Shown here piece after piece: positions 38,497 through 47,915 of a stretch of DNA of 64,000 nucleotides. Position 1 is the stretch's first letter; every line of letters starts with the position of its first letter. The notes under the pieces are model-generated. The model ran no database searches. It saw only the letters and a program-made list of their open reading frames with translations, and had not been told where the DNA came from. Made by a program: the position numbers and the translations under genes. The stretch is from Enterococcus innesii. Lineage in GTDB: Bacteria; Bacillota; Bacilli; Lactobacillales; Enterococcaceae. Location: the NCBI GenBank assembly GCA_018982785.1, contig JAHHEN010000003.1, positions 62,001 through 126,000 on the forward strand, written 5' to 3'.

Positions 38497-39354
38497 TTAT
38501 GCCAGTGTATCCGTGTCGATGGTGACTGTCTCGCAATAATGCCCTCTGCCCCCAACGTAAACACGTTGGATTTCCTTTTGTGAGGACGTAGCGAGTTTAA
38601 CAAAAATTTCAGAAGGTTCACCTAAATTGCTGCCTTGCTCAAAGCGATACACTTCTTTTTCGAGAGCACACTTTTGATACAAGAAGCAAGCCAAAGCGGC
38701 ATTGGAAGTGCCTGTGGCAGATTCTTCATTGATGTCAAACAATGGGGCAAAGTTACGGCAAACGATTCGTTCTTTTTCCATTGCATATAAGTGCATGCCA
38801 ACTACTTTTTGAAGCGCACTTACTTTTTTTATTTCCTCAAAATCAGGTACAACTTGCTGCAACTGCGCCGTTGTTTTGATTGGAACAAGGATATCCTTTA
38901 ATCTAGTCGAAACGATTTGAATAGGAATTTGATCATTGAGAGCATTGGTATCGAAACAGTCAGCTAATTGTTCTAGTGAAAGCACATCTGAAAACAGTGG
39001 TTTGTTCTGTTCCATGAAAATAACACCGTCTTTGATGGTGATCGACAAACGTCCGGCGTTGGTGTCGATGCGATACTGTTGCTTGGAAAGTTTGTTTAGA
39101 TACGATAATAGGGCAAAGGAAGCGATTGTTGCATGTCCGCATAAGTCAACTTCTTCTTTTGGCGTAAAATAGTCAAATCGGAAATCGGCCTGCGGGGCTT
39201 TCGATAAAAAAGCTGTTTCTGAAAAGCCTAACTCTTTTGCGACGGCTAACTTTTGGCGTGGTGTAAGGGGCTGTTCCAGCAAAACGACTCCAGCCTTGTT
39301 GCCACCCGTTTGGTTTTTACTAAACCCGCTTGCGATATGTACCGTTATCTCCAT
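38497..39354 (-). CDS. PhzF-family isomerase/epimerase-like protein
   Basis: A 285-residue protein of the PhzF (diaminopimelate-epimerase-like) fold: GNKAGVVLL near the N-terminus, the catalytic-Glu segment LGFSETAFL (about residue 46), and DLCGHATIASFALL. No phenazine genes are near, so the real reaction is unknown. Monocistronic. The 279 bases upstream, towards the deaminase gene, are AT-rich and show no gene or clear signal. Confidence 0.8.
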   Translation of the reverse strand: MEITVHIASGFSKNQTGGNKAGVVLLEQPLTPRQKLAVAKELGFSETAFLSKAPQADFRFDYFTPKEEVDLCGHATIASFALLSYLNKLSKQQYRIDTNAGRLSITIKDGVIFMEQNKPLFSDVLSLEQLADCFDTNALNDQIPIQIVSTRLKDILVPIKTTAQLQQVVPDFEEIKKVSALQKVVGMHLYAMEKERIVCRNFAPLFDINEESATGTSNAALACFLYQKCALEKEVYRFEQGSNLGEPSEIFVKLATSSQKEIQRVYVGGRGHYCETVTIDTDTLA

Positions 39355-39633
39355 AGGACACCTGCTTTCTTTTTGATAGCTCCCTTTCCCTCAATAAAAA
39401 CTTCTTTGAATTATCTTCATCATCGATTTCCACAGGGGGCAATCCGAGTGATTAAAGAAAACCTGGTCTAAAAATATTCTGCATGTTTAGTTGGTTTTGA
39501 TATGTTACAAATAACTACTCAAAAAGTTATTTTTCGAGAAAATATAAGACAAAATTATCTAATAAACATGCAATTAAGAATTTATCTATATTTGAAATTA
39601 TTTCAAGATGGGGAGTACCGATAATTTGTTAGT

Positions 39634-40074
39634 CTAAATAAAATAGTCTTTGATTTCGTCAATCAGGAAATCCTTTTCTAAAACAACCTCATGAATATAG
39701 GCACCACTTTGAAGAACCTCAGCGCAAGATATAAATGACCAGTTTTGTTCATTTCCACGATAAGTGGGATTGTTTGAATAAACAACGCCATCTAATTCTG
39801 ACCAGATAATTGCAGCGCTACACAAAGGGCAAGGTTCGAAAGTACTATATATCCAATAGCCTTTTGGCAGAGTATGTTTCTTAAGAAGCTGACACGCTTT
39901 TCTTATGGCATTTACTTCAGCATGAGCAGTTGGGTCATGGTCTTCAAGAACACGAGTTTTCCCAATGGCTACAATATTATGGTCGGGATCTATAACAGCA
40001 GCAATAATAGAATGTTCTGTTCGCTGTAACTCAATTAAGGATTGCATGATGTGTTCATCTGGATGTTTTTTCAT
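39634..40074 (-). CDS. nucleoside deaminase (CMP/dCMP-type zinc deaminase family)
   Basis: A 146-residue deaminase with the zinc and catalytic pair HAEVNAIRKAC and PCPLCSAAIIW. It resembles guanine deaminase/TadA-like proteins more than cytidine deaminases, but the substrate (guanine, adenosine in tRNA, or other) cannot be assigned; TadA usually lies elsewhere. The gene stands alone downstream of tRNA-Arg on the same strand. Confidence 0.78.
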   Translation of the reverse strand: MKKHPDEHIMQSLIELQRTEHSIIAAVIDPDHNIVAIGKTRVLEDHDPTAHAEVNAIRKACQLLKKHTLPKGYWIYSTFEPCPLCSAAIIWSELDGVVYSNNPTYRGNEQNWSFISCAEVLQSGAYIHEVVLEKDFLIDEIKDYFI

Positions 40075-40205
40075 ATTCTATCCTCCTGCAGCTATGATAG
40101 CACGTATTTTTCATTCGAGATAGTAAGTGCCAAAGACATTATCTAATGTGATTTTAGATAGCTGAAAAATAGGATTTGGGTAACGATACACTTATCTAGA
40201 AAAAT

Positions 40206-40239
40206 GAAAAAATCGCTAGGAATCAAGATTCCTAACGAT
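40206..40239 (-). terminator. tRNA-Arg transcript terminator
   Basis: On the minus strand ATCGTTAGGAATC / GATTCCTAGCGAT forms a 13-bp stem with a wobble pair and tiny loop, followed by a T run, about 30 bases past the tRNA. Confidence 0.75.
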
Positions 40240-40266
40240 CTGCTAGCGCTATGCACGATAATATAA

Positions 40267-40340
40267 CGTTCCAGGAGGGATTCGAACCCCCGACCGTTCG
40301 CTTAGAAGGCGAATGCTCTATCCGGCTGAGCTACTGGAAC
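40267..40340 (-). tRNA. tRNA-Arg, anticodon UCU
   Basis: The minus strand folds as a full cloverleaf: 7-bp acceptor GTTCCAG/CTGGAAC, D arm GCTC/GAGC, anticodon arm TTCGC-CTTCTAA-GCGAA with anticodon TCT, and T arm with loop TTCGAAT. The discriminator base is G; CCA is not encoded. It reads the arginine codon AGA. Confidence 0.95.
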
Positions 40341-40402
40341 AAATAATTTTCAGCGAATGCTCACTTCGCCTAAGCTGTTGAAATCAATCAGCAACAAATA
40401 AC

Positions 40403-40431
40403 ATTATAGAAAAAGGGCACAGCAATGTCAA
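40403..40431 (-). promoter_or_regulatory. tRNA-Arg promoter inside the upstream terminator
   Basis: On the minus strand TTGACA (40426-40431) and TATAAT (40403-40408) are both perfect with a 17-base spacer. The -35 lies in the loop of the terminator hairpin of the preceding methyltransferase gene and the spacer covers its 3' arm. Confidence 0.88.
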
Positions 40432-40450
40432 TCGCTTTTCGCCCTTTTCT
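40408..40450 (-). terminator. terminator of the O-methyltransferase gene
   Basis: Minus-strand stem AGAAAAGGGC / GCCCTTTTTCT with a loop of about 22 bases and T-rich 3' arm, 35 bases after the stop. It overlaps the tRNA promoter. Confidence 0.7.
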
Positions 40451-40485
40451 TATTTTTTCTTTGGAAAAAGGAAGCGCAGTTGCCC

Positions 40486-41184
40486 TCAACCTTTCTCAGG
40501 TTCCTCAAGTATTACGCTATCGGCTTCTTTCGTAATGAGAATCACGCCATCTCCTAAAGGGACGAGCGTGGAGGTCAACTGAGGATGGTTCATCACGGTA
40601 TCCAAGAAAAGATTCAATTTGCGATGGATCGCTCGCTGGTTGCGCGGGATTTCTTCGATAGGTTGTAGAATCGTTCCAGCTTGAAACACGTCATCCACCA
40701 TCAGCACACCGCCTTTGCGCAATAGACGCAGACATTCTGGTAAAAATTCAATGTATTTCGATTTGGCGCTGTCCATGAAGATAAAATCATAAGGGCCACT
40801 CAATGTAGGCAGGACGTCTGCCGCTTGTCCTTCTAATAGCGTGATTTTGTCTTCATTTCCTAAGCGAGCATAGGTTTCTTTGGCTTTGCGGATCATGACG
40901 TCAAAGCGATCGATCGTTGTGACATGCCCCTCTTTCACACATTGCGCCATCAAGCTTGAAGAAAAACCGATCGCTGTGCCGATCTCAAGGATTTCTTTTG
41001 GCTGGAGCTGTCCCAATAAAAACTGCAAAAAGACCACAGTTTCATGTGGGATGATTGGCACTTCTTTTTCATGAGCGGCTTGCTCGATTTCACCAAGTTC
41101 GCCGGGTAATTGTTTTTGTTTTTCACGCATAAACGCCACTAGTTCTGGTTTGACTACTGGACGATGCATCATTTCGTTGCGCAT
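40486..41184 (-). CDS. SAM-dependent O-methyltransferase
   Basis: A 232-residue class I methyltransferase of the caffeoyl-CoA/catechol O-methyltransferase-like family: SAM motif I ILEIGTAIGFSSSLMA, then VTTIDRFD and FIFMDSAKSKYIEFLPE with metal-site Asp, and MVDDVF. Enterococcal members are often called YrrM-like; the substrate is unknown. I start at ATG 41184, 6 bases after AGGAGG; an ATG at 41190 touches that site. Confidence 0.82.
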   Translation of the reverse strand: MRNEMMHRPVVKPELVAFMREKQKQLPGELGEIEQAAHEKEVPIIPHETVVFLQFLLGQLQPKEILEIGTAIGFSSSLMAQCVKEGHVTTIDRFDVMIRKAKETYARLGNEDKITLLEGQAADVLPTLSGPYDFIFMDSAKSKYIEFLPECLRLLRKGGVLMVDDVFQAGTILQPIEEIPRNQRAIHRKLNLFLDTVMNHPQLTSTLVPLGDGVILITKEADSVILEEPEKG

Positions 41185-41214
41185 CTTCATCCTCCTAATT
41201 TATCGTTGCCCCTT

Positions 41215-41243
41215 ATTATACGAATAACTTACCTTAAGTTCAA
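41215..41243 (-). promoter_or_regulatory. O-methyltransferase promoter
   Basis: Minus strand TTGAAC (41238-41243), 17-base spacer, TATAAT (41215-41220). It lies between the orphan terminator at 41268-41290 and the gene, so the gene does not need transcription from further upstream. Confidence 0.85.
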
Positions 41244-41267
41244 TCTTTTCGAGTCTTTGGGAACAAC

Positions 41268-41290
41268 AAAAAAACCAGTCATACGACTGG
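41268..41290 (-). terminator. orphan intrinsic terminator on the minus strand
   Basis: On the minus strand CCAGTC-GTAT-GACTGG is followed by seven T. No annotated gene ends here; the methyltransferase promoter is downstream of it. It implies an unannotated leftward transcript from within 41290-41540. Confidence 0.75.
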
Positions 41291-41479
41291 CAGGATAAAG
41301 GGGTGAAAAAATATTTTTGGGATATTTCTATCATAACGGTGCTATGTGGAGGTTTGGTTAAAATCCTGTGAAGATCTCGTCAGGTTCTGCTTAAATTTTC
41401 ATCAAGGAAGAAAAGCAACCCATCATCTGGGTGAAAACGAACTTTTTATCGAAATATTCAGAAAATTCAGGGGAAAGTG

Positions 41480-41509
41480 TTGACAGAGGAACCTGCTGTT
41501 TGGTATCTT
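41480..41509 (+). promoter_or_regulatory. leu operon promoter
   Basis: TTGACA (41480-41485), 18-base spacer, TATCTT (41504-41509). Transcription would start near 41516, about 28 bases before the leader peptide. Confidence 0.75.
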
Positions 41510-41543
41510 CATAACAAGATAAAAAAAGTGATAGGTGACGACG

Positions 41544-41594
41544 ATGGATAAACGATTGAAACAAACAGCAGCATTTTTATTATTATTATCGTAA
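41544..41594 (+). CDS. leuL: leucine leader peptide
   Basis: A 16-codon frame, MDKRLKQTAAFLLLLS, ends with four consecutive Leu TTA codons directly before Ser-stop. TAGGTGA precedes the ATG. It lies between the leu promoter and a terminator upstream of leuA. This is the layout of ribosome-mediated attenuation: stalling on the Leu codons when leucyl-tRNA is scarce would change downstream RNA folding. Too short for usual gene finders. Confidence 0.85.
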   Translation: MDKRLKQTAAFLLLLS

Positions 41595-41643
41595 GGACTC
41601 TTTTTCTATGACCCGCCTTTTTAAGGCATCATTTGAAGAGTCC
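41595..41643 (+). promoter_or_regulatory. leu leader hairpin next to the Leu codons
   Basis: GGACTCTT (41595-41602) pairs with AAGAGTCC (41636-41643), enclosing a small GCCTT/AAGGC stem. The left arm starts right after the leader stop codon, where a ribosome stalled at the Leu codons would cover it. Confidence 0.7.
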
Positions 41644-41648
41644 TATTC

Positions 41649-41687
41649 GCATTGCATGAAGGAAACCCTTTATGGAGTGCTTTTTTT
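41649..41687 (+). terminator. leu attenuator terminator
   Basis: GCATTGCATGAAGG (41649-41662) pairs with CCTTTATGGAGTGC (41667-41680) with one mismatch and two wobbles, loop of four, followed by T7. It lies 75 bases before leuA. Confidence 0.8.
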
Positions 41688-41761
41688 ATACCATTTTTTC
41701 AATGGTGTTTGAATGATATCGAGCCAATCGTGCATCTACAAAAGCTTAGGAGGAACTAGTG

Positions 41762-43282
41762 ATGAGAAAAATCCAGTTTTTTGATACGACATTGAGAGAC
41801 GGTGAACAGACCCCGGGCGTCAACTTCAATACAAAAGAAAAGGTTCAATTGGCGCTGCAATTGGAAAAATGGGGGATCGATACGATCGAAGCAGGCTTTC
41901 CGATTGCATCAGAAGGAGACTTTCAAGCAGTCCAAGCGATTGCTGGGGCGGTGACGAGGATGACCGTTGCAGGACTTGCCCGTTGTCAGAAAAAAGACAT
42001 TGATCGTGCTTATGAAGCTCTTCATCAAGCCATCGATCCGCAAATCCATGTCTTTCTAGCAACCAGTGAGGTGCATCGCCAGTACAAGCTGAATATGACA
42101 AAAGCAGAAGTACTCGCTTCCATCAAAGAACATGTGGCTTATGCCCGTGAACGCTTTGAAAAAGTTCAATTCTCGCCAGAAGATGCCACCCGCACCGATA
42201 AGGCTTTCTTACTTGAGGCGGTTCAAACAGCGATTGATGCCGGAGCGACGATCATCAATGTGCCCGATACAGTAGGGTTTACCAATCCTACAGAATATGG
42301 TGCACTTTTTGCCTATTTGATTGCCAATATCAAAAGCGAGCAGCCGATCATTTTTTCTTCCCATTGTCATGATGACTTGGGAATGGCGACAGCTAATGCG
42401 CTGGCAGCAATCGAAAATGGTGCTGATCGGGTGGAAGGAACGATCAACGGGATTGGCGAGCGAGCGGGCAATACCGCATTAGAAGAAGTGGCCTTGGCGT
42501 TGCATATTCGCAATGATTTCTATCAGGCTACCTCCAACATCAAATTAAATGAAACGAAACGCACCAGCGATTTGGTAGCGCGTTTGTCAGGAATCACGGT
42601 ACCGAAAAACAAAGCGATCGTCGGCGGCAATGCCTATGCCCATGAATCTGGGATTCATCAAGATGGCGTCTTGAAAAATCCTGAGACCTACGAAATCATT
42701 ACCCCACAGTTGGTGGGGGTAGAAACCAACTCGTTGCCTTTAGGCAAACTTTCTGGCCGCCATGCCTTCATCGATAAAATGCAGCAGCTGGGGTACCAGT
42801 TTGACCAAGAAGAAACCAACGAGTTGTTTAAACGTTTCAAAGAGTTAGCAGATAAAAAGAAACAAGTGACCGAACAAGATTTGCTGGCTTTGGTGGCTGA
42901 TCATGGCCGCAGTCAAGAAGGCGGCTGTGAGTTGGACGCCGTTCAGCTACAATATGTGTCCAATGGCCATCAAGGAGCGGTGGTTTCTATCATCAAAGAT
43001 GAGGAAAAACAAGTGGCATCAGCTATCGGTGCCGGCAGTATCCAAGCAATCTACAACTCGATCGATCAGATTTTCCAGCAGCAGCCGAAGCTGTTGAATT
43101 ATGAGATCACTGCCTTGACCAGTGGGGAAGATGCGCAAGCGGAAGTGCACGTGGTCATTGAATGTCAGGATACCAATGAAAAAATCAGCGGGATCGGCTT
43201 AGACTTTGATGTCTTGCAGGCATCAGCCAAAGCCTATGTGCAGGCCAGCGCTGCATTGAAGAAACGAGGTGTCCTTGTTTGA
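41762..43282 (+). CDS. leuA: 2-isopropylmalate synthase
   Basis: A 506-residue enzyme: [17 protein letters not shown] signature, HCHDDLGMA metal His pair, and a C-terminal LeuA regulatory domain (about 390-506) for leucine feedback. It condenses acetyl-CoA with 2-oxoisovalerate. ATG 41762 lies 8 bases after AGGAGG; the GTG before it is less likely. First gene of leuABCD under the leader attenuator. Confidence 0.95.
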   Translation: MRKIQFFDTTLRDGEQTPGVNFNTKEKVQLALQLEKWGIDTIEAGFPIASEGDFQAVQAIAGAVTRMTVAGLARCQKKDIDRAYEALHQAIDPQIHVFLATSEVHRQYKLNMTKAEVLASIKEHVAYARERFEKVQFSPEDATRTDKAFLLEAVQTAIDAGATIINVPDTVGFTNPTEYGALFAYLIANIKSEQPIIFSSHCHDDLGMATANALAAIENGADRVEGTINGIGERAGNTALEEVALALHIRNDFYQATSNIKLNETKRTSDLVARLSGITVPKNKAIVGGNAYAHESGIHQDGVLKNPETYEIITPQLVGVETNSLPLGKLSGRHAFIDKMQQLGYQFDQEETNELFKRFKELADKKKQVTEQDLLALVADHGRSQEGGCELDAVQLQYVSNGHQGAVVSIIKDEEKQVASAIGAGSIQAIYNSIDQIFQQQPKLLNYEITALTSGEDAQAEVHVVIECQDTNEKISGIGLDFDVLQASAKAYVQASAALKKRGVLV

Positions 43283-44343
43283 AAAAGATCGTTGTTTTAG
43301 CAGGAGATGGCATTGGACCAGAAATTATGGACAGTGCCCTTGCGGTATTGAAAGCGGCTTGTCCTGACCATCTCCAGTGCTTTCATTTTGACCAGCGACC
43401 ATTTGGTGGTGCGGCGCTGGCACTTACTGGAGAGCCATTGCCGCAAGAAACACTACAAGCTTGCCAGCAGGCGGATGCGATCCTTTTAGGAGCCATTGGT
43501 GATCCAGCTTGGGAAAACGCACCGATAACACCCGAGAAAGGACTTTTGAATTTGCGTCAAGCGTTAGGGCTATACGCCAATATTCGACCCATCAAAGTAG
43601 TTGATGCGGTGATTGCCTTGTCTCCCATTAAAGAAGCGATCCTTCGGGGGACAGATTTTGTCATCGTTCGTGAGTTGACTGGTGGTATCTATTTTGGCGA
43701 AAAAGCAGAAAAACCTGAAGAAGCCTACGACATCAATCATTATCATCAAGCAGAGATTCGACGGATTTTGCGTAAAGCCTTTGAGATCGCCCGCACGCGG
43801 AAGAAGCGGGTTCTCTCTGTCGATAAAGCAAATGTGTTGGCGACTAGCCGACTTTGGCGCCGATTAGCGGAAGAAATAGCACAAGAATTTCCAGATTGTC
43901 AGTTGACTCATCAATATGTTGATTCAGCCGCTATGAAAATCATCCAAAATCCTAAAGACTTTGATGTAATCGTGACAGAAAATCTCTTTGGCGACATTTT
44001 AAGTGATGAAGCCTCGGTTTTGCCAGGGTCATTAGGGGTGCTGCCAAGCGCAAGTCATGGCGCAGAAGGGGTTTCTTTATATGAACCAATTCATGGCTCT
44101 GCACCTGATATCGCTGGGCAAAATTGCGCCAATCCGGTTTCCATGATTTTGTCTGTCGTCATGATGCTAAGAGAGTCCTTTCAAGAGGAAGAGCTGGCGG
44201 ATACCATCGAAAGTGCTTGTTACGAGGTAATGAATGCGGGGATCTTGACCCGTGATTTAGGTGGTACGGCAACGACAACTGCCTTTACAGAAGCGGTTAT
44301 TGCACAGTTAGGAGTGAGCAATTATGGGGAAAACGCTGTTTGA
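43279..44343 (+). CDS. leuB: 3-isopropylmalate dehydrogenase
   Basis: A 354-residue NAD-dependent enzyme opening with [13 protein letters not shown] and containing [11 protein letters not shown] and the [19 protein letters not shown] signature. It oxidises and decarboxylates 3-isopropylmalate. The start is TTG at 43279, overlapping the leuA stop by four bases. Confidence 0.95.
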   Translation: MKKIVVLAGDGIGPEIMDSALAVLKAACPDHLQCFHFDQRPFGGAALALTGEPLPQETLQACQQADAILLGAIGDPAWENAPITPEKGLLNLRQALGLYANIRPIKVVDAVIALSPIKEAILRGTDFVIVRELTGGIYFGEKAEKPEEAYDINHYHQAEIRRILRKAFEIARTRKKRVLSVDKANVLATSRLWRRLAEEIAQEFPDCQLTHQYVDSAAMKIIQNPKDFDVIVTENLFGDILSDEASVLPGSLGVLPSASHGAEGVSLYEPIHGSAPDIAGQNCANPVSMILSVVMMLRESFQEEELADTIESACYEVMNAGILTRDLGGTATTTAFTEAVIAQLGVSNYGENAV

Positions 44344-45706
44344 TAAACTATGGGATCGGCATGTCATCACAGGAGAAGAAGGGCAGGCGCAGCTGCTTTA
44401 CGTCGATCTGCATATGATCCATGAGGTGACGACACCGCAAGCCTTTGAAGGGTTGCGGCAAGCGGGACGGACAGTCCGTTGTCCTGAAAAAACCTTCGCA
44501 ACGATGGATCATAATGTGCCTACCAAAGATATTTTTACTATCACCGATCTGGTTGCAAAAAAGCAAATGGATACGTTACGTAAAAACTGTCATGATTTTG
44601 GGATCGAATTGTGTGACAATGGCTCTGCCAACCAAGGAATCGTCCATATGGTTGGCCCAGAAGTAGGCTTGACGCAATCAGGAAAAACGATCGTTTGCGG
44701 TGATTCCCATACTGCCACCCATGGCGCTTTCGGCGCGATCGCGTTTGGGATCGGTACGAGTGAAGTGGAGCATGTCTTTGCGACACAGACGATTTGGCAG
44801 ACAAAACCGAAACGGATGGGCGTTGAGATCACCGGTCACCTGCAGCCGGGGGTGTACGCCAAAGATATTATTTTGGCATTGATCGCGACCCATGGCACTG
44901 ATTTTGGTGGTGGCTATGCCGTAGAATTCTTTGGCGAAACGATCCGTAGCCTGACGATGGAAGAACGCATGACCATTTGCAATATGTCGATCGAAGGTGG
45001 GGCGAAAATGGGCTTGATCGCACCTGATGAAACGACCTTTGCTTATGTGAAGGATCGACGCTTTGCGCCACAAGCGTTTGCCAGTGCGGTGGCTGATTGG
45101 CAAACCCTTTATACCGATGAAGATGCCAATTATGATGCCCTGATCACCTTAGACGCAGCAACCTTAGAACCTTACATCACTTGGGGAACCAATCCAGAAA
45201 TGGGGGTACCGGTCAGCGAAGCGTTTCCTGAAGTGCGGGATCACAATGATCAGCAAGCCTATGAATATATGGCGCTGCAACCTGGACAGACAGCTGCTGA
45301 TATCCCCATTGAATACATTTTTATTGGATCGTGTACTAATGGTCGGTTGTCTGATCTGCAAGAGGCAGCGGCGATTTTGAAAGGTCAAACCATCAAAGAA
45401 GGGGTCACTGGTATTATCGTTCCTGGTTCACGCCCTGTTCGTAAAGCAGCGGAAGCGATCGGTTTAGACAAAGTCTTTATTGACGCTGGTTTTGAATGGA
45501 GGGAGCCTGGCTGTTCCATGTGTCTAGGAATGAATCCTGATAAAGTTCCAGAAGGCGTCCACTGTGCCTCGACGTCAAATCGGAATTTTGTTGGACGGCA
45601 AGGGAAAAACGCGCGGACGCACCTCTGTAGTCCAGCGATGGCGGCAGCAGCTGCGATTCATGGTCGCTTTGTCGATGTACGAGAAGTGGTTGGAGGTGTT
45701 GGTTAA
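44324..45706 (+). CDS. leuC: 3-isopropylmalate dehydratase large subunit
   Basis: A 460-residue aconitase-family protein. Cluster Cys residues are visible in FIGSCTNGR and [11 protein letters not shown], with the substrate segment [13 protein letters not shown]. With LeuD it isomerises 2- to 3-isopropylmalate using a [4Fe-4S] cluster. It overlaps leuB by 20 bases. Confidence 0.95.
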   Translation: MGKTLFDKLWDRHVITGEEGQAQLLYVDLHMIHEVTTPQAFEGLRQAGRTVRCPEKTFATMDHNVPTKDIFTITDLVAKKQMDTLRKNCHDFGIELCDNGSANQGIVHMVGPEVGLTQSGKTIVCGDSHTATHGAFGAIAFGIGTSEVEHVFATQTIWQTKPKRMGVEITGHLQPGVYAKDIILALIATHGTDFGGGYAVEFFGETIRSLTMEERMTICNMSIEGGAKMGLIAPDETTFAYVKDRRFAPQAFASAVADWQTLYTDEDANYDALITLDAATLEPYITWGTNPEMGVPVSEAFPEVRDHNDQQAYEYMALQPGQTAADIPIEYIFIGSCTNGRLSDLQEAAAILKGQTIKEGVTGIIVPGSRPVRKAAEAIGLDKVFIDAGFEWREPGCSMCLGMNPDKVPEGVHCASTSNRNFVGRQGKNARTHLCSPAMAAAAAIHGRFVDVREVVGGVG

Positions 45707-46293
45707 TGGAAGCTTTTACGCAATTTGAAGGTAAGACGCTGCCTTTGATGAATGACAATATCGATACCGATCAAATCCTACCGAAAAATTATTTGAAGCG
45801 CGTCGAAAAAACGGGGTTTGGCGAATTTTTATTTGACGATTGGCGCTATTTACCGCAACGCAAGCCTAATCCAGCATTTATCTTGAATGATCCAGCATAT
45901 CAGACCGCTCAAATCCTCATCACTGGTGATAATTTTGGTTCTGGCTCTTCTCGAGAGCATGCGGCTTGGGCGCTGTTGGATTACGGCTTCAAAGCCGTGA
46001 TTGCTGGTAGCTTCGGTGATATTTTCTATATGAATGCCACCAAAAATGGGCTGCTGCCGATCGAGCTGCCATTGACTGTTCGCCAAAGGATCGCTTCGCT
46101 GCCTGCTTCTGAAAAAATCAGTATCGACTTGCCGAGGCAATGTGTGACTGTTGCCGGGGAGGAGCATTTCTTTGCGATCGATGCTACTTGGAAACACAAA
46201 TTGATCCACGGTCTCGATGAGATCAGTATCACCTTGCAGGAAGAGGCGAAAATCACCGCCTATGAGCAGACGATTCCAGCGTATTGGCAGTAG
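45706..46293 (+). CDS. leuD: 3-isopropylmalate dehydratase small subunit
   Basis: A 195-residue swivel-domain subunit with [14 protein letters not shown] and the [13 protein letters not shown] loop. It completes isopropylmalate isomerase with LeuC, whose stop it overlaps by one base. No ilv genes follow; the next gene is convergent. Confidence 0.95.
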   Translation: MEAFTQFEGKTLPLMNDNIDTDQILPKNYLKRVEKTGFGEFLFDDWRYLPQRKPNPAFILNDPAYQTAQILITGDNFGSGSSREHAAWALLDYGFKAVIAGSFGDIFYMNATKNGLLPIELPLTVRQRIASLPASEKISIDLPRQCVTVAGEEHFFAIDATWKHKLIHGLDEISITLQEEAKITAYEQTIPAYWQ

Positions 46294-46310
46294 GGCTAGG
46301 GGACTGGTCG

Positions 46311-46964
46311 TTATTCGTCGGCTGTTATTTGTGAGAGAATGTTTCTTAACCCTCGCCAATCAGCTTCGATTTGCGGAGTCAATGTTCGATTGTAAAAGAT
46401 CGCAGCGGGATGATACATCGGCACGATCAAATATTCTTTTTCCGACCATTGATAGCCATCCTTAGTCGGATTGCTTTCTTGTATTTTGGAACGGATCAAT
46501 TCGCCATGATGGTCTTTGATATAATAGACGTTGCCTAATAATCGCTGCAGTCCGATATTGCCAACAGTTGCAATGACGGGCGGATCTACAACGGACAACT
46601 CGTAGTCAAGCAGCGGTGCGTGTAGCAAGACTTCTTTTTTTGTAGGTGTCCGATTGGGATGGACGATCTCATGGGCACCGCTGCGCTTGTTGATCCGTTC
46701 TTTGACGGAATATGGGCGGCTGCGAACAGCGCTAGTGATGTAGACATCCTCACGGGTCAAACCGGCTAAAGCTAACGATTTCATCAATTCTTTTCCTGCT
46801 TGTCCGCTAAAAGGAATAAAGTTCTCGATTTCGGTTCGACCAGGGGCTTCACCAACGATCATCAGTTTTGGCTGCAGCGGTCCTTGACCGGGAACAAATC
46901 CTTCCAATGGATAATTGTGGGACGCCTGTTGAACGGCAATGGCTAATTCTTTGGGGTATTGCAT
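46311..46964 (-). CDS. family 4-type uracil-DNA glycosylase without cluster cysteines
   Basis: A 217-residue protein of the UDG superfamily with GEAPGRTE (motif A), the FSGQAGKELM segment, VYITSAVRSRP and C-terminal MYHPAAIFYN. Family 4 enzymes hold a [4Fe-4S] cluster through four Cys; this protein has no Cys at all, for example Ser in SAVRSRP where Cys is usual. It probably removes uracil from DNA but without a cluster. It converges with leuD. Confidence 0.8.
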   Translation of the reverse strand: MQYPKELAIAVQQASHNYPLEGFVPGQGPLQPKLMIVGEAPGRTEIENFIPFSGQAGKELMKSLALAGLTREDVYITSAVRSRPYSVKERINKRSGAHEIVHPNRTPTKKEVLLHAPLLDYELSVVDPPVIATVGNIGLQRLLGNVYYIKDHHGELIRSKIQESNPTKDGYQWSEKEYLIVPMYHPAAIFYNRTLTPQIEADWRGLRNILSQITADE

Positions 46965-47082
46965 GAAAACTCCTCCAATTCTGTTTCACTTGTGCTCTTT
47001 CTTCTATAGTAATAGAAAATAAAAAATGCACAAAAGGAAATGACTAGCAGCAAAAGAATTCTGTCTTTTCCCTAATTAGTGA

Positions 47083-47111
47083 TTGACTTTAGGAAAACAT
47101 TTTGATAAAGT
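47083..47111 (+). promoter_or_regulatory. rplU operon promoter
   Basis: TTGACT (47083-47088), 17-base spacer, TAAAGT (47106-47111), upstream of the L21 leader. Confidence 0.7.
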
Positions 47112-47117
47112 TAATCT

Positions 47118-47197
47118 GTTGTAATTGTGGACTCCACAGCTACAACCGCACAGAACAAGTAGTAAGTACGAAAGTCACTTGGGATGGCGAGTCTAAG
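47118..47197 (+). ncRNA. ribosomal protein L21 leader
   Basis: The segment GTGGACTCCACAGCTACAAC with CGCAC and the later AAGTACGAAAGTCACTT resembles the conserved L21 leader RNA found before rplU in Firmicutes. It is thought to mediate autoregulation by L21. The match is by eye. Confidence 0.7.
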
Positions 47198-47223
47198 TAT
47201 ATTATAAGGAGGTGCTGTAGAGC

Positions 47224-47532
47224 ATGTACGCAATTATCAAAACTGGTGGGAAACAAGTAAAAGTTGAAGTGGGTCAAGCAATCTACGTTGAAAAATTAGA
47301 CGTTGAAGCTGGACAAAAGGTTACTTTTGATGAAGTTATCTTAGTAGGTGGCGAATCAACAAAAGTAGGTGCCCCAATCGTTGCAGGAGCAACTGTTGAA
47401 GGGACTGTTGAAAAACACGGCAAACAAAAGAAAGTCGTAACTTTCAAATACAAACCTAAAAAACATTCACACCGTAAACAAGGTCACCGTCAACCTTACA
47501 CAAAAGTTGTTATTGACGCGATCAACGCTTAA
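47224..47532 (+). CDS. rplU: 50S ribosomal protein L21
   Basis: A 102-residue protein: [15 protein letters not shown] at the N-terminus, [14 protein letters not shown] and [13 protein letters not shown] at the C-terminus are classic L21. TAAGGAGGTG precedes the ATG. First gene of rplU-prp-rpmA. Confidence 0.97.
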   Translation: MYAIIKTGGKQVKVEVGQAIYVEKLDVEAGQKVTFDEVILVGGESTKVGAPIVAGATVEGTVEKHGKQKKVVTFKYKPKKHSHRKQGHRQPYTKVVIDAINA

Positions 47533-47558
47533 TTCTTACGAAAAGCAGGGTAACGAAT

Positions 47559-47903
47559 ATGATCAAAGGGACATTCAAACGAAATGACTCTGGTCGGATT
47601 GTTTCTTTTGAACTGGCTGGACACGCACAAGCAGGAGAATACGGCAAAGACATCGTCTGTGCTGCAGCATCCGCTTTAGCGATCAGTGCAGTCAATGGGA
47701 TCGATGCTTTGGCTGGCGTTGCGCCAAAAGTTGAAGCAGATAACGAAAATGGTGGGTACTTATTAGTCACACTGCCTTCTCGTTTGACCCAAGAGCAGTC
47801 GAATATCGCACAAATTCTTTTAGAGAATTTGTTGATCGGCTTGCAATCAGTTCAAGAAGAGTACAACGATTATATCCAAATCAAAACTACTAAAGAAAAC
47901 TAG
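47559..47903 (+). CDS. prp: ribosomal-processing cysteine protease Prp
   Basis: A 114-residue protein (YsxB family) with the catalytic dyad visible as H22 and C34 in GHAQAGEYGKDIVCAAASAL. Prp cuts the N-terminal extension from L27. It lies between rplU and rpmA as in other Firmicutes, and the rpmA product here has the cleavable extension. Confidence 0.93.
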   Translation: MIKGTFKRNDSGRIVSFELAGHAQAGEYGKDIVCAAASALAISAVNGIDALAGVAPKVEADNENGGYLLVTLPSRLTQEQSNIAQILLENLLIGLQSVQEEYNDYIQIKTTKEN

Positions 47904-47915
47904 GAGGTGCATCTC

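Noticed and set aside
44541-45103. Several minus-strand frames over leuC
   Set aside because: They are shadows of a strongly supported leuC frame with intact cluster motifs.
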